Positions 6,983 through 15,165 are shown, counted from the stretch's first letter. The stretch is 64,000 nt of DNA from Streptomyces sp. ASQP_92 (GCF_025399895.1 NZ_JAODUA010000005.1:354231-418230); one strand, 5' to 3'. Notes: generated from the sequence alone by a model not told the origin. Numbers and translations: made by a program.

Positions 6983-8425
6983 TCAGCCGGTGCTCACCTC
7001 GCTCCGGTCCCCGCCCCACAGCGTGTGGAACGAGCCCTCCCGGTCGGTGCGCCGATAGGTGTGCGCGCCGAAGAAGTCGCGCTGGCCCTGCGTGAGCGCT
7101 GCCGGGAGGCGCTCGGCGCGCAGCGCGTCGTAGTACGCGAGCGCCGCCGAGAAGCCCGGGACCGGCACGCCTTGGCGGGTCGCCTCCACGATCACGGCAC
7201 GCCAGTCGTCCTGCGCCGCCCCGATCTCGTCGCCGAACCGCTTGTCCGAGAGCAGGCTCGGCAGATCGGGCCGGGCGTCATAGGCGGCCCGGATCCGGTC
7301 GAGGAACGCGGCCCGGATGATGCAGCCCGCGCGCCAGATCGCCGCGACCGCGCCCGGGTCCACGTTCCAGTCGTAGTTCTCGCTGCCTGCCTGGATCTGG
7401 TGGAAGCCCTGCGTGTACGACACGATCTTCGAGGCGTACAGCGCCTGCTCCACCCGCGCCGCGAAGGCCTCCGCCTCCTTCTCGTCCAGCGGGTTCACCT
7501 CCGGTCCGGTCAGGGAGCGGGCCGCCTCGCGCAGCTCGGCGTGGCCCGAGAGGGAGCGGGCGAACACGGCCTCGGCGATGCCCGACACCGGGACGCCGAG
7601 GTCGAGCGCGATCTGTACGGTCCAGCGGCCGGTCCCCTTCTGCTCGGCCTGGTCCTGCACGACATCCACGAACGGCTCGCCGGTCGCCGCGTCGACATGG
7701 GCGAGCACCTCGGCGGTGATCTCGATCAGATACGAGTCGAGGCGTCCGGTGTTCCAGCCGCGGAAGGTCTCGGCGATCTTCGCGGGGGAGTAGCCGGCGA
7801 CCGTACGCAGCAGGTGGTAGGCCTCCGCGATGAGCTGCATGTCGGCGTATTCGATGCCGTTGTGCACCATCTTCACGAAGTGACCGGCGGCGTCCGGTCC
7901 CACATGGGTGACGCACGGGGAGCCGTCCGGGGCCTTCGCCGCGATCCGCTCCAGGAGCGGACCCAGGGACGTGTAGGACTCGGCGGAGCCGCCCGGCATG
8001 ATGCTCGGCCCGTGCAGCGCGCCCTCCTCGCCGCCCGAGATGCCCACACCCACGAAGTGGATGCCCCGCTCGCGCAGTTCGCGCTCGCGCCTGCGGGTGT
8101 CCTCGAAGTGGGCGTTGCCGCCGTCGATGATGACGTCGCCCTCTTCGAGGAGCGGGGCGAACTCCTGGATCACCGCGTCGGTCGGCTCGCCCGCCTTGAC
8201 CATGATGACGAGACGGCGCGGCCGCTCCAGGGCGGCCACGAAGTCCTCCGGTGATTCGGCCGCGACGAAGCTGCCCTCGGAACCGAACTCCTCGACCAGC
8301 GCCCGGGTCTTGGCGGCCGTCCGGTTGTGCACGGCGACCGTGAACCCGTTGCGCGCGAAGTTGCGGGCGAGGTTGCGGCCCATGACCGCGAGTCCGGTGA
8401 CGCCGATCTGGGCTGTTCCACTCAT
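6983..8425 (-). CDS. gnd: 6-phosphogluconate dehydrogenase (decarboxylating)
   Basis: A 480-residue enzyme of the oxidative pentose phosphate pathway that converts 6-phosphogluconate to ribulose 5-phosphate, CO2 and NADPH. Length is typical of the dimeric, long form. The N-terminal Rossmann motif GLAVMGRNLARNFA is at residues 10-23, the substrate motif SGGEEGALHGPSIMPGG follows near 130, and HFVKMVHNGIEYADMQ carries the catalytic Lys. The C terminus has the NADP-binding RTDREGSFH segment. AGGAG seven bases before the ATG at 8425 supports the start. It is a stand-alone gene, divergent from the peptidoglycan hydrolase gene. Confidence 0.96.
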   Translation of the reverse strand: MSGTAQIGVTGLAVMGRNLARNFARNGFTVAVHNRTAAKTRALVEEFGSEGSFVAAESPEDFVAALERPRRLVIMVKAGEPTDAVIQEFAPLLEEGDVIIDGGNAHFEDTRRRERELRERGIHFVGVGISGGEEGALHGPSIMPGGSAESYTSLGPLLERIAAKAPDGSPCVTHVGPDAAGHFVKMVHNGIEYADMQLIAEAYHLLRTVAGYSPAKIAETFRGWNTGRLDSYLIEITAEVLAHVDAATGEPFVDVVQDQAEQKGTGRWTVQIALDLGVPVSGIAEAVFARSLSGHAELREAARSLTGPEVNPLDEKEAEAFAARVEQALYASKIVSYTQGFHQIQAGSENYDWNVDPGAVAAIWRAGCIIRAAFLDRIRAAYDARPDLPSLLSDKRFGDEIGAAQDDWRAVIVEATRQGVPVPGFSAALAYYDALRAERLPAALTQGQRDFFGAHTYRRTDREGSFHTLWGGDRSEVSTG

Positions 8426-8656
8426 GCGTGTGCTCCTGGATCCTCGGGGTTCGCGGCGCCACGAGCGACCGTCACGGCGCGCGTTTGGCGCCCACCCTAC
8501 GGAACGGGGCACGTCACACGGCATGGTCGGGATGCCCGACACGGAGCGACGAAGGTCCCCCTCATGTCGAGGCCCGCGTTCCGCTTGTCCGATCCCTTGT
8601 CATGCCCCGTTCCCAGCCCCTATTTTGGCGGCTCTTGATGCCTTCGAGGGGGACTC

Positions 8657-9880
8657 ATGGCCTTACGCGGCCGGCACCGCCGGTACCAGCCGAGCCGGAT
8701 CAACCGGGCGTCCCTGACGGTCACGGCCGGCGGGGCGGGCATCGCCCTCCCCCTGATCGGCGCGGGCACCGCGGACGCGGCGTCCGTCGATGTGTGGAAC
8801 AAGGTCGCCGCCTGCGAGTCGACCAACAACTGGCACATCAACACCGGCAACGGCTTCTACGGCGGGCTCCAGTTCACCCAGTCCACCTGGGCGGCGTACG
8901 GGGGCCACCGGTACGCGGCGCGAGCGGACCTCGCCACCCGCGACCAGCAGATCGCGGTCGCCGAGAAGGTGCTCAAGGGGCAGGGCCCCGGCGCCTGGCC
9001 GGTGTGCTCGGGGCAGGCCGGACTCACCCGGGGCGGTTCGGCGCCGCAGCCGGCCACGCACCACCGGGCCGAGATCCCCGCCCAGTCGGCCCACCCCGCG
9101 GCGAAGCCGGCCGCCGGACCACATGCCGCCAAGGCTCCCGCCGTGCGCGACGCCGAGCCGGCGAGCCCGACCAAGGTGCCGGGCCGGCGCGAGTCGTACA
9201 CCGTGATGCACGGCGACTCCCTGTCGCTGATCGCCGAGCGCCAGCGGGTCCAGGGCGGCTGGCCGCATCTGTACGCCGAGAACCGCACGGTCGTCGGCGC
9301 CGACCCCGACCTCATCCGTCCGGGGCAGCAGCTGACCCTGCCCGGAGCCGCGCCCGCGAAGCCGACGACCCCGCCGAAGACCGTGCCGAAGGCGCCCGCC
9401 AAGCCCCCGGCGGCCAAGCATCCGGCCGCCAGGCCTCCGGCGGCCAAGCCCGTCGCGAAGGCGCCCGCCACGTCGGCCGGGTTCACCGCGCCCGTCGACG
9501 CGCACCCCAGTACCCCCTACCACCGGGCCGGTGCGTCCTGGGCGAGCGGCTACCACACCGGCGTCGACTTCCCGGTGGCCACGGGGACTTCGGTCAAGGC
9601 GGTCACCTCCGGCACGATCGTGTCGGCCGGGTGGGGCGGTGCGTACGGGTACCAGGTGGTGATCCACCACCCCGACGGCCGGTACAGCCAGTACGCCCAC
9701 CTGTCCGCGGTCAATGTGAAGGCGGGGCAGCGGGTCAACACCGGTCAGCGGATCGGTCGTTCGGGCGCGACCGGCAACGCCACCGGGCCGCATCTGCACT
9801 TCGAGATCAGGACCGGCCCCGCCTACGGCTCCGACGTGGACCCGCTGGCCTATCTGAGGGCGGGCGGCGTCGAGGTCTGA
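8657..9880 (+). CDS. Secreted Rpf-LysM-M23 peptidoglycan hydrolase
   Basis: A 407-residue secreted enzyme with three parts. A signal peptide (to about residue 42, ending TADAASVD) leads into a resuscitation-promoting-factor-type transglycosylase domain (VWNKVAACESTNNWHINTGN..., about 43-118; catalytic Glu in ACEST). A LysM domain follows (about 178-230, YTVMHGDSLSLIAE). After an Ala/Pro/Lys linker comes an M23 endopeptidase (about 275-407) with the zinc ligands in YHTGVDFP and HLHFEI. It should cut both glycan and peptide in the wall. GAGGGGGAC precedes the ATG. I looked for a ydaO (c-di-AMP) riboswitch upstream, as found before other Streptomyces rpf genes, and could not recognise one. Confidence 0.9.
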   Translation: MALRGRHRRYQPSRINRASLTVTAGGAGIALPLIGAGTADAASVDVWNKVAACESTNNWHINTGNGFYGGLQFTQSTWAAYGGHRYAARADLATRDQQIAVAEKVLKGQGPGAWPVCSGQAGLTRGGSAPQPATHHRAEIPAQSAHPAAKPAAGPHAAKAPAVRDAEPASPTKVPGRRESYTVMHGDSLSLIAERQRVQGGWPHLYAENRTVVGADPDLIRPGQQLTLPGAAPAKPTTPPKTVPKAPAKPPAAKHPAARPPAAKPVAKAPATSAGFTAPVDAHPSTPYHRAGASWASGYHTGVDFPVATGTSVKAVTSGTIVSAGWGGAYGYQVVIHHPDGRYSQYAHLSAVNVKAGQRVNTGQRIGRSGATGNATGPHLHFEIRTGPAYGSDVDPLAYLRAGGVEV

Positions 9881-10779
9881 TCCCGGTCGTCCCCGCGGCG
9901 CCCGGCGGCACCGGGCGCCGGGCCCGAGGCCAGGACCGGGTTGCCGCGACGGGCGCCGGCCGGCCGTTCCGCGGTGAGCAGGATCAGGCCGCCCGCCGCC
10001 ACGACACCGAAGGCGAGGGCGATCGCGGTGCCGGCCGACCCGTACCGGAACGACTCGCCGAACAGCGTCAGTCCGATGGCCGCGGCGACCACCGGATTGA
10101 CGACGGTGACCGTCGCGAGCGGTGCCGCGAGGCCGGCGCCGCGATAGGAGGCCTGCGAGAGCAGCAGCCCCGAGGCCGCGAACCCGGCCGTGGCGAGCAG
10201 AATGGGGAGCTCCACGAGAGGGAGCCCCGAGTGCCAGTCCTCGGCGACGGACTTGGTGAACACGGAGGCCAGCGCGAAGGCGGCGCCCGCCGCGGTGGCG
10301 AGCAGCACGCTGCGGATGGCCGCCCGGTGCGGGGCCCTGGACGCCATGAACAGCGCGGCCACCGCGGCGAAGCCGGACGCGGCCAGGATCAGACGCGGCC
10401 CCATGGCCACCGCGCTCGCGTCCGACCCTTTTGTCAGCGCCAGGAGACCCGCAAGGCCCGCCGAGGCCATGACAGCCCCCCGCCAGGCGGCCGCGCCGGC
10501 CCCGCGGTGGATGAACACGGCCGACATCGGCAGCGCGAAGACGATGGTGAGCGCGCCCAGCGGCTGCACCAGCGTGAGCGGGCCACAGGCCAGGGCCGCG
10601 ACATGGAGGGTGGCGCCGAGCCCGTTGAGGGTCACCGAGCCCCACCACGCCGGGCGGCGCACGGGGGCGTACGCACTGCTCGGGGCGGACGCGGCGACGC
10701 GCTCCTGCACGATCGCCGCCGCCGCGTACGCGACGGCGGAGACCAGGGACAGCAGCACGGCCAGGACAAGGGCGCTCAT
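9850..10779 (-). CDS. DMT/EamA-type membrane transporter
   Basis: A 309-residue integral membrane protein with nine or ten hydrophobic segments in two halves, the pattern of drug/metabolite transporters. The C-half shows the usual PLATVTVVNPVVAAAIGLTLFGE segment. DMT members export amino acids, nucleobases or drugs; the substrate here is unknown. The start is placed at the ATG at 10779 before MSALVLAVLL; a longer frame upstream lacks membrane character. Its 3' end overlaps the convergent hydrolase gene by 31 bp. The C-terminal tail of about 35 residues is charged and Pro/Gly-rich. Confidence 0.85.
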   Translation of the reverse strand: MSALVLAVLLSLVSAVAYAAAAIVQERVAASAPSSAYAPVRRPAWWGSVTLNGLGATLHVAALACGPLTLVQPLGALTIVFALPMSAVFIHRGAGAAAWRGAVMASAGLAGLLALTKGSDASAVAMGPRLILAASGFAAVAALFMASRAPHRAAIRSVLLATAAGAAFALASVFTKSVAEDWHSGLPLVELPILLATAGFAASGLLLSQASYRGAGLAAPLATVTVVNPVVAAAIGLTLFGESFRYGSAGTAIALAFGVVAAGGLILLTAERPAGARRGNPVLASGPAPGAAGRRGDDRDQTSTPPALR

Positions 10780-10861
10780 GGCTACCACGATGTCTCGTTG
10801 CGGACCTTGTGTCGTCGTCCCTGAGCACCGATTGCCGCGTACTCCAGACGGAGTAGGGGCT

Positions 10862-10955
10862 ACGACCAAAGTCGTCCCAGATTTCGGACTTTCAGTAAAT
10901 CCGCAGCTCAAAAGGGGCGTCAAGGGGATCGGAAGATCGCCTTCCCCGGGGAAGG
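10862..10955. promoter_or_regulatory. Two palindromes between divergent DMT and FhuF-like genes
   Basis: ACGAC-CAAA-GTCGT at 10862-10875 and the perfect 16-base palindrome CCTTCCCCGGGGAAGG at 10940-10955 lie in the 290-bp divergent spacer. Either may bind a regulator. I do not see an iron box of the TTAGGTTAGG type despite the FhuF-like gene. Confidence 0.4.
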
Positions 10956-11069
10956 TCCGGGGTGGTGGCCGATCGTGGAACATCCCTGCCCGCAGGGCGG
11001 GAACCGGTCGCCGGCGCCTTCGTGCCACAGTGACACGAACTGACAACGGACGTGGGGCGGGAACCGGAC

Positions 11070-11804
11070 ATGGGGCGGGCGAGGGCGTTGAATCAGCAGG
11101 ACCTGGCACAGGCGTCGTCGATCGGAGGGTTCTTCGCCCTGCGCACCGGCCGCGCCGAACACCCCTGGGTGCCGCTCGCCACCCTGTACGCGGGGCGGAC
11201 GGCGCCCCTCACCTCCCGCATCGACACCGTCGCCGCCCGCCTGCGCGCCCCCGAGCGCAGGGTCGCCGCGTCCATCGCCCACCTGGGGCTCGCGGCGCGG
11301 CTCTGGTCGATCGCGCTGGGCCCGGCCGCCCTCCATGGAGCCGTTCCCGACCTCGCGGCGGACCGGCTGTCCTGGGACGGCGGGCGGACCAGCCCGGACG
11401 ACCTGCTCCTCGCGCCCGGGGGCGAGGCCCGCGAGGCCACCGTCGAGCACCTGGTGAAATCCGTACTGGAAGGCCATCTCGTCCCGCTCGGCGAGGCGGT
11501 CCGCCGCGACACCCCGGTCTCGTCCGCGCTGTTGCGCGGCAACGCCGGTTCGGCGCTCGCCGGTGCGGTGCGTGAACTCCACGGCTGGGCACGGAGGTTG
11601 GGCCGCCCCGAGGTGGGGGAGCGGGCCCTGGCCCTGGGTTCCGCCCTGTTCGCCCACCCCTGTCTGGCCGATACCGGCACCCTGTCGCCCGGCCCCGCGT
11701 TCCGCAGGCGCAGCTGCTGCCTCTACTACCGCTGCCCGGCCGGCGGGCTCTGCGGCGACTGCGTCTTCGAGCGTCCGCCGAGGCGGGCCGGCGACTCGAT
11801 CTGA
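11070..11804 (+). CDS. FhuF-like (2Fe-2S) protein / ferric-siderophore reductase family
   Basis: A 244-residue protein related to FhuF, which releases iron from ferric siderophores by reduction. The diagnostic cluster ligands are at the C terminus: CC followed after ten residues by CxxC (RRSCCLYYRCPAGG, then LCGDCVF). The rest is a helical domain with little conserved motif. The ATG at 11070 precedes the conserved RALNQQDLAQA region; a GTG at 11052 would add six residues. No siderophore transport gene lies nearby, so it may serve another redox role. The following HTH/Clp-N pair has its own promoter-like region and is probably separate. Confidence 0.8.
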   Translation: MGRARALNQQDLAQASSIGGFFALRTGRAEHPWVPLATLYAGRTAPLTSRIDTVAARLRAPERRVAASIAHLGLAARLWSIALGPAALHGAVPDLAADRLSWDGGRTSPDDLLLAPGGEAREATVEHLVKSVLEGHLVPLGEAVRRDTPVSSALLRGNAGSALAGAVRELHGWARRLGRPEVGERALALGSALFAHPCLADTGTLSPGPAFRRRSCCLYYRCPAGGLCGDCVFERPPRRAGDSI

Positions 11805-11818
11805 CCCCGCCCCGAGGG

Positions 11819-11862
11819 TGTCAGGGTTCCTTGACAGGGTTCCGGTGTCAGGGCACCCTGAC
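11819..11862 (+). promoter_or_regulatory. Repeated TGTCAGGG half-sites and palindrome at the HTH/Clp-N promoter
   Basis: TGTCAGGG occurs at 11819 and 11846, TGACAGGG at 11832, about 13-14 bases apart. The last copy forms a perfect palindrome GTCAGGG-CA-CCCTGAC at 11847-11862, five bases before the ATG at 11867. TTGACA at 11831-11836 is a consensus -35 at the right distance for a leaderless transcript beginning at that ATG, which lacks a ribosome site; the -10 region overlaps the palindrome. This arrangement looks like autoregulation by the HTH protein, an inference. Confidence 0.65.
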
Positions 11863-11866
11863 GGCT

Positions 11867-12109
11867 ATGGGAGCTGAGGACACCCCGGCCTCACTGGCCG
11901 GACAGGTCACCAACAAGGACCCCGCCGTCGGACTGGCGGCGGTCGTCGCGCTGCGCCGCCTCCTGGAGGAGTTGGAGCGGGTGCACGTCGACAACGCCCG
12001 GGAACAGGGCTGGTCCTGGCAGAGCATCGCCACCTCGCTGCGGGTCAGCAGGCAGTCGGTGCACGAGAAGCACGCGAGCAGGCGCAAGGCCACCGGCAAG
12101 GAGGACTGA
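11867..12109 (+). CDS. Small helix-turn-helix protein paired with a Clp-N protein
   Basis: An 80-residue protein. The C-terminal half holds a helix-turn-helix, GWSWQSIATSLRVSRQSVHEKH, followed by a basic tail ASRRKATGKED. The N-terminal half is predicted helical (AVGLAAVVALRRLLEELERVHVDN) and could mediate dimerisation. The ATG at 11867 has no ribosome site and may be leaderless. The TGA is two bases before the GTG of the Clp-N gene, so the two are co-translated. In mycobacterial ClpC2 a comparable DNA-binding part and a Clp-N part are, as I recall, in one protein; here they would be split. The upstream repeats are its likely operator. Confidence 0.85.
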   Translation: MGAEDTPASLAGQVTNKDPAVGLAAVVALRRLLEELERVHVDNAREQGWSWQSIATSLRVSRQSVHEKHASRRKATGKED

Positions 12110-12111
12110 AG

Positions 12112-12660
12112 GTGTTCGAGTTTTTCACCGACCGTGCGAAGCAGGCGATCGTGGCCTCCCAGGACGAGGCGATCGCCCTGGGCCACGACTTCATCGGCAC
12201 CGAGCACATCCTGCTCGGACTCGCCGGAACCGAGGACAGCACCGCCCGGGAGGCCCTGAGGGCGCGAGGGGTCGAGGTCGAGCGGGTCCGCGCGGAGACC
12301 GTGCGCATCCTTGAGGCGGCCGGGGTCGCGAGCACCGGCGGGCAGCCCGCCAGGGACGCCCTCGCCTCGATCGGCATCGACGTCGAGGAGATCAAGCGGC
12401 AGGCCGACACCTCCTTCGGGCCGGGCGCCTTCCAGTACCCCCGGCCCGCCTACACCCCCCGCGCCAAGAAGGTCCTGGAGGCCACCCTCGGCGAGGCCAG
12501 GGCGCTCGGCCACGAGCGGTTCGGCACCGAGCACATGCTGCTCGGGCTGCTGGCGGCCGGGGGCGGAGGCCGGGGCGCCGAAGTCCTCGCGGCGCTCGCG
12601 GTCGACCCGGTGGGGCTGCGCGAAGAGGTGCTGACCAGGGCCGCCCCCGGCGGCGCGTAA
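12112..12660 (+). CDS. Clp N-terminal-domain protein without ATPase (ClpC2-like)
   Basis: A 182-residue protein made of two Clp-N repeats, about residues 2-75 (FTDRAKQAIVASQDEAIALGHDFIGTEHILLG core) and 95-175 (TPRAKKVLEATLGEARALGHERFGTEHMLLG core). In ClpC this domain binds adaptors, phospho-arginine substrates and antibiotics such as cyclomarin. No AAA+ module follows, so it cannot unfold proteins itself; it may sequester ligands, act as an adaptor or modulate the upstream HTH protein. The start is a GTG with AAGGAGG 9 bases before it. A strong terminator follows 23 bp after the stop, closing a two-gene operon. Confidence 0.9.
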   Translation: MFEFFTDRAKQAIVASQDEAIALGHDFIGTEHILLGLAGTEDSTAREALRARGVEVERVRAETVRILEAAGVASTGGQPARDALASIGIDVEEIKRQADTSFGPGAFQYPRPAYTPRAKKVLEATLGEARALGHERFGTEHMLLGLLAAGGGGRGAEVLAALAVDPVGLREEVLTRAAPGGA

Positions 12661-12683
12661 CCACTCCGGGCCGCTGCCCGCCC

Positions 12684-12731
12684 ACCGCCCGCTGCCGGGG
12701 CCCCGCGCCAGGGGCCCCGGCAGCGGGCGGT
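12684..12731 (+). terminator. Strong intrinsic terminator after the Clp-N gene
   Basis: Perfect 21-bp inverted repeat (12684-12704 with 12711-12731), six-base loop GCGCCA, followed by TT. It begins 23 bp after the Clp-N stop. Confidence 0.85.
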
Positions 12732-12811
12732 TTGGTCCGCAGGGGGGTCGCTCCGTACCATGGCGCTTTTGGGAACTTGAAAAACACGACTGATCGAGGA
12801 ACGCGGCGGCG

Positions 12812-14338
12812 ATGACGGTGACAGAGGACTTCCAGGACCAGGAGCACGGTCCCGGTGTCGACGAGCGGCCCGGCCAGGGCGTTGACCAGGACTTCGGCCC
12901 CGGCATCGACCCCGAGCGGCTCGCGCTCTGCCTGAGCGTGCTGGCGGAACTCGATCAGATCGACGTCGACCACCCCGACGCCATCGCCGTGCGCCGCGCG
13001 ACCGCCGGCGTCTACCGGACCGTGAAGCAGCGCCGCCGCCAGGAGCGCCGCGCGGCGAAGACGGCCCACGACCGGGCCGTCACCGAGGCGACCGCCACCG
13101 GCTCCGCCGAGCGCATCGACGACGAGACCGAGGGCCTGCTGCCCAAGTCGTCCGTCACCGGCGAGATCGCGGGCATACTCCAGCGCCCCCGCTCCTGCTA
13201 CATCTGCAAGGCCCGGTACGTCGAGGTCGACGCGTTCTACCACCAGCTCTGCCAGAAGTGCGCCGCCGAGAACCGCGCCCGCCGTGACGCCCGCACCGAC
13301 CTCACCGGCAAGCGCGCCCTGCTCACCGGCGGCCGCGCGAAGATCGGCATGTACATCGCGCTGCGGCTGCTGCGCGACGGCGCGCACACCACCATCACCA
13401 CCCGCTTCCCCAAGGACGCCATCCGCCGTTTCAAGGCGATGGAGGACTCCGCGGAGTGGATGCACCGCCTCGAAGTCGTCGGCATCGACCTGCGCGACCC
13501 CGCGCAGGTCGTCGCCCTGGCCGAGCAGACCGCGGCGCGGGGCCCGCTGGACATCCTGATCAACAACGCCACGCAGACGGTGCGCCGGCTGCCCTCCGCG
13601 TACGCCGCCCTGGTCGACGGCGAAAGCGCGCCGCTGCCCGCCGGGGAGCTGCCCGCCCACCATGTCATCGGGGCCTTCAACTCGGGCGCGGTCGACGGCC
13701 TGGCGGCGCTTCCCGTCGGCGCCTCGGGCCTCGACGCCCAGCGGGTCGCCGACCTCGCCCTGGTCGCCGGCAACGCCAGCATCGCCAAGCACCACGACGG
13801 CACCGCCCTCGACGCGGGCGGGCTGCTCCCGGACGTCGTCGACACCAACACCTGGGTGCAGTCCATCGACCAGATCTCGCCGGTCGAACTGCTCGAAACC
13901 CAGCTCTGCAACTACACCGCGCCGTTCATCCTGATCAGCAGCCTCCGCCCGGTGATGGCGGACGCGGCCCGCAAGGCACCGAACGGGCGCGCCTACGTGG
14001 TGAACGTGTCCGCGATGGAAGGCGTCTTCAGCCGCGGCTACAAGGGGGCGGGGCACCCCAACACCAACGCCGCCAAGGCCGCCATGAACATGGTCACCCG
14101 CACCAGCGGCCAGGAGATGTTCGAGAGCGACAAGATCCTGATGACGTCGGTCGACACCGGCTGGATCACCGACGAGCGCCCCCACCACGACAAGCTGCGG
14201 CTCGCGGAGGAGGGTTTCCACGCCCCTCTCGACCTCGTCGACGGCGCGGCCCGCGTCTACGACCCGATCGTGCGCGGCGAGCTGGGCGAGGACCTGCACA
14301 GCGTCTTCCTCAAGGACTACGCGCCCGGCAACTGGTAG
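12812..14338 (+). CDS. Atypical SDR oxidoreductase with zinc ribbon and no catalytic Tyr
   Basis: A 508-residue protein. An acidic and helical N terminus (1-125) is followed by a four-Cys zinc ribbon, Cys129/132 and Cys147/150 (CYICK...CQKC), then a short-chain dehydrogenase domain from about residue 165 with the cofactor motif LLTGGRAKIGMYIALRLL and the NNAT motif. The usual catalytic YxxxK is not present in place: after NVSAMEG the segment reads GHPNTNAAKAAMNM, with Thr where Tyr is expected. A Tyr in SRGYKGAG is eight residues earlier. The protein may bind nucleotide without standard SDR catalysis. Upstream sequence is the Clp-N terminator, downstream a hairpin, so it is monocistronic. Confidence 0.82.
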   Translation: MTVTEDFQDQEHGPGVDERPGQGVDQDFGPGIDPERLALCLSVLAELDQIDVDHPDAIAVRRATAGVYRTVKQRRRQERRAAKTAHDRAVTEATATGSAERIDDETEGLLPKSSVTGEIAGILQRPRSCYICKARYVEVDAFYHQLCQKCAAENRARRDARTDLTGKRALLTGGRAKIGMYIALRLLRDGAHTTITTRFPKDAIRRFKAMEDSAEWMHRLEVVGIDLRDPAQVVALAEQTAARGPLDILINNATQTVRRLPSAYAALVDGESAPLPAGELPAHHVIGAFNSGAVDGLAALPVGASGLDAQRVADLALVAGNASIAKHHDGTALDAGGLLPDVVDTNTWVQSIDQISPVELLETQLCNYTAPFILISSLRPVMADAARKAPNGRAYVVNVSAMEGVFSRGYKGAGHPNTNAAKAAMNMVTRTSGQEMFESDKILMTSVDTGWITDERPHHDKLRLAEEGFHAPLDLVDGAARVYDPIVRGELGEDLHSVFLKDYAPGNW

Positions 14339-14364
14339 GCCCGAGCCCGTTCCCGATCCGCTCC

Positions 14365-14396
14365 CAGGGGCGGCGCGCACCCGCGTGCCGCCCCTG
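14365..14396 (+). terminator. Hairpin after the SDR gene
   Basis: CAGGGGCGGC at 14365-14374 pairs perfectly with GCCGCCCCTG at 14387-14396, loop 12 bases, 27 bp after the SDR stop. No T-run follows. Confidence 0.6.
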
Positions 14397-14806
14397 TGGC
14401 GTTCCCGCCGGGCGCCGGCCGTACCGCGGGGACGGCGCGCCGCGCCCGTCACCGCAATGGAGTACCCGGACCGTGCTCCCGGCGCGCGGCGGCCGAGTTC
14501 CTCGGCAGATCATGGCGAAGGAACATCGGGCTGAACGCCCGGCCAAGGAAAGTTGACGCAAAGGAAGTGGCCCTATCGAGCGCAACCGCGCTCATTTGGT
14601 TACTCTAGGGCGAACGGTAGCCGCAGCGGGTCCACCAGCCCTCAAGGCCCGTTCCGGATCCGTCCCACAACCTGTGGCCGTGATGCGGACAGAGTGCCGG
14701 CGCCACCGCGTCAGAACTGCCCTTGCCCCTGCCTTCGGGCGCACACCGGGTCGAAGATCGACGCAGGCCGGAACGCCCAGGGTTACGCGACCCAGAGGAG
14801 TGCGCG
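14397..14806. other. Non-coding spacer before the small protein gene
   Basis: No gene is evident in this 410-bp stretch. It contains TTGACG at 14553 and a GAGCGC-AACC-GCGCTC hairpin at 14578-14593 followed by a relatively AT-rich TTTGGTTACTCT. These could belong to the promoter and leader of the small protein gene. No spacing matches a consensus -35/-10 pair. Confidence 0.4.
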
Positions 14807-14980
14807 GTGACACCAGAGACCACAGAACGCGAACGCCGAACACCGGAACGCCATGCCGAACGAGCGGGACGGCCGGACAAGCTCCGCAACATCGAGGTGT
14901 GGGCCCGCTCGGCCCCGATCCGCCTCGCGGGCTACGAAGAGGACCTCGCCGAGCCGCACATCCTGCCCGGCATCGACTGA
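14807..14980 (+). CDS. 57-residue small protein of unknown function
   Basis: A GTG-started frame of 57 residues. CAGAGGAG lies 7-8 bases before the GTG, supporting translation. The N-terminal half is Glu/Arg-rich and helical (ETTERERRTPERHAERAG); the C-terminal half is hydrophobic and patterned (RNIEVWARSAPIRLAGYEED then LAEPHILPGID). There is no signal peptide and no cysteine. The leader-then-core look, with a prolyl-oligopeptidase-family gene 185 bp downstream, resembles a peptide precursor, but no modifying enzyme is nearby; an ordinary small cytosolic protein is equally possible. I do not recognise the family. Confidence 0.6.
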   Translation: MTPETTERERRTPERHAERAGRPDKLRNIEVWARSAPIRLAGYEEDLAEPHILPGID

Positions 14981-15165
14981 CGCGCCCCGCACCACCGAGT
15001 CCGTGTCCCCGACATCCGGGGGCACGGACTCGCGCGTCATCCCCTCGAAGAAGCCCGAACGTCCGCTCCGCGCCCGCCGGATGACGATGCGTCAGGTGCG
15101 TCGGACGCGGCATTCGTCGCGTGGGGCCCTGTCGCCCGGGGCGCGCCGCACGGCACGATGACCGG

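Noticed and set aside
8500..8656. Possible ydaO (c-di-AMP) riboswitch before the Rpf-LysM-M23 gene
   Set aside because: The known motif is expected before some rpf genes, but I cannot find its conserved core in the 231-bp spacer.
10190..11575. A 461-residue frame over the transporter and FhuF-like genes
   Set aside because: Antisense to a hydrophobic transporter and then out of frame with the FhuF-like gene; composition is random-like.
12392..14452. A 686-residue antisense frame covering the SDR gene
   Set aside because: It overlaps the SDR completely and shows no motif; the SDR frame has the TGGRAKIG cofactor motif and zinc-ribbon Cys pairs.
14396..14608. A 70-residue frame between the SDR and small protein genes
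   Set aside because: No ribosome site, no conserved-looking motif and atypical composition; the region holds a hairpin instead.
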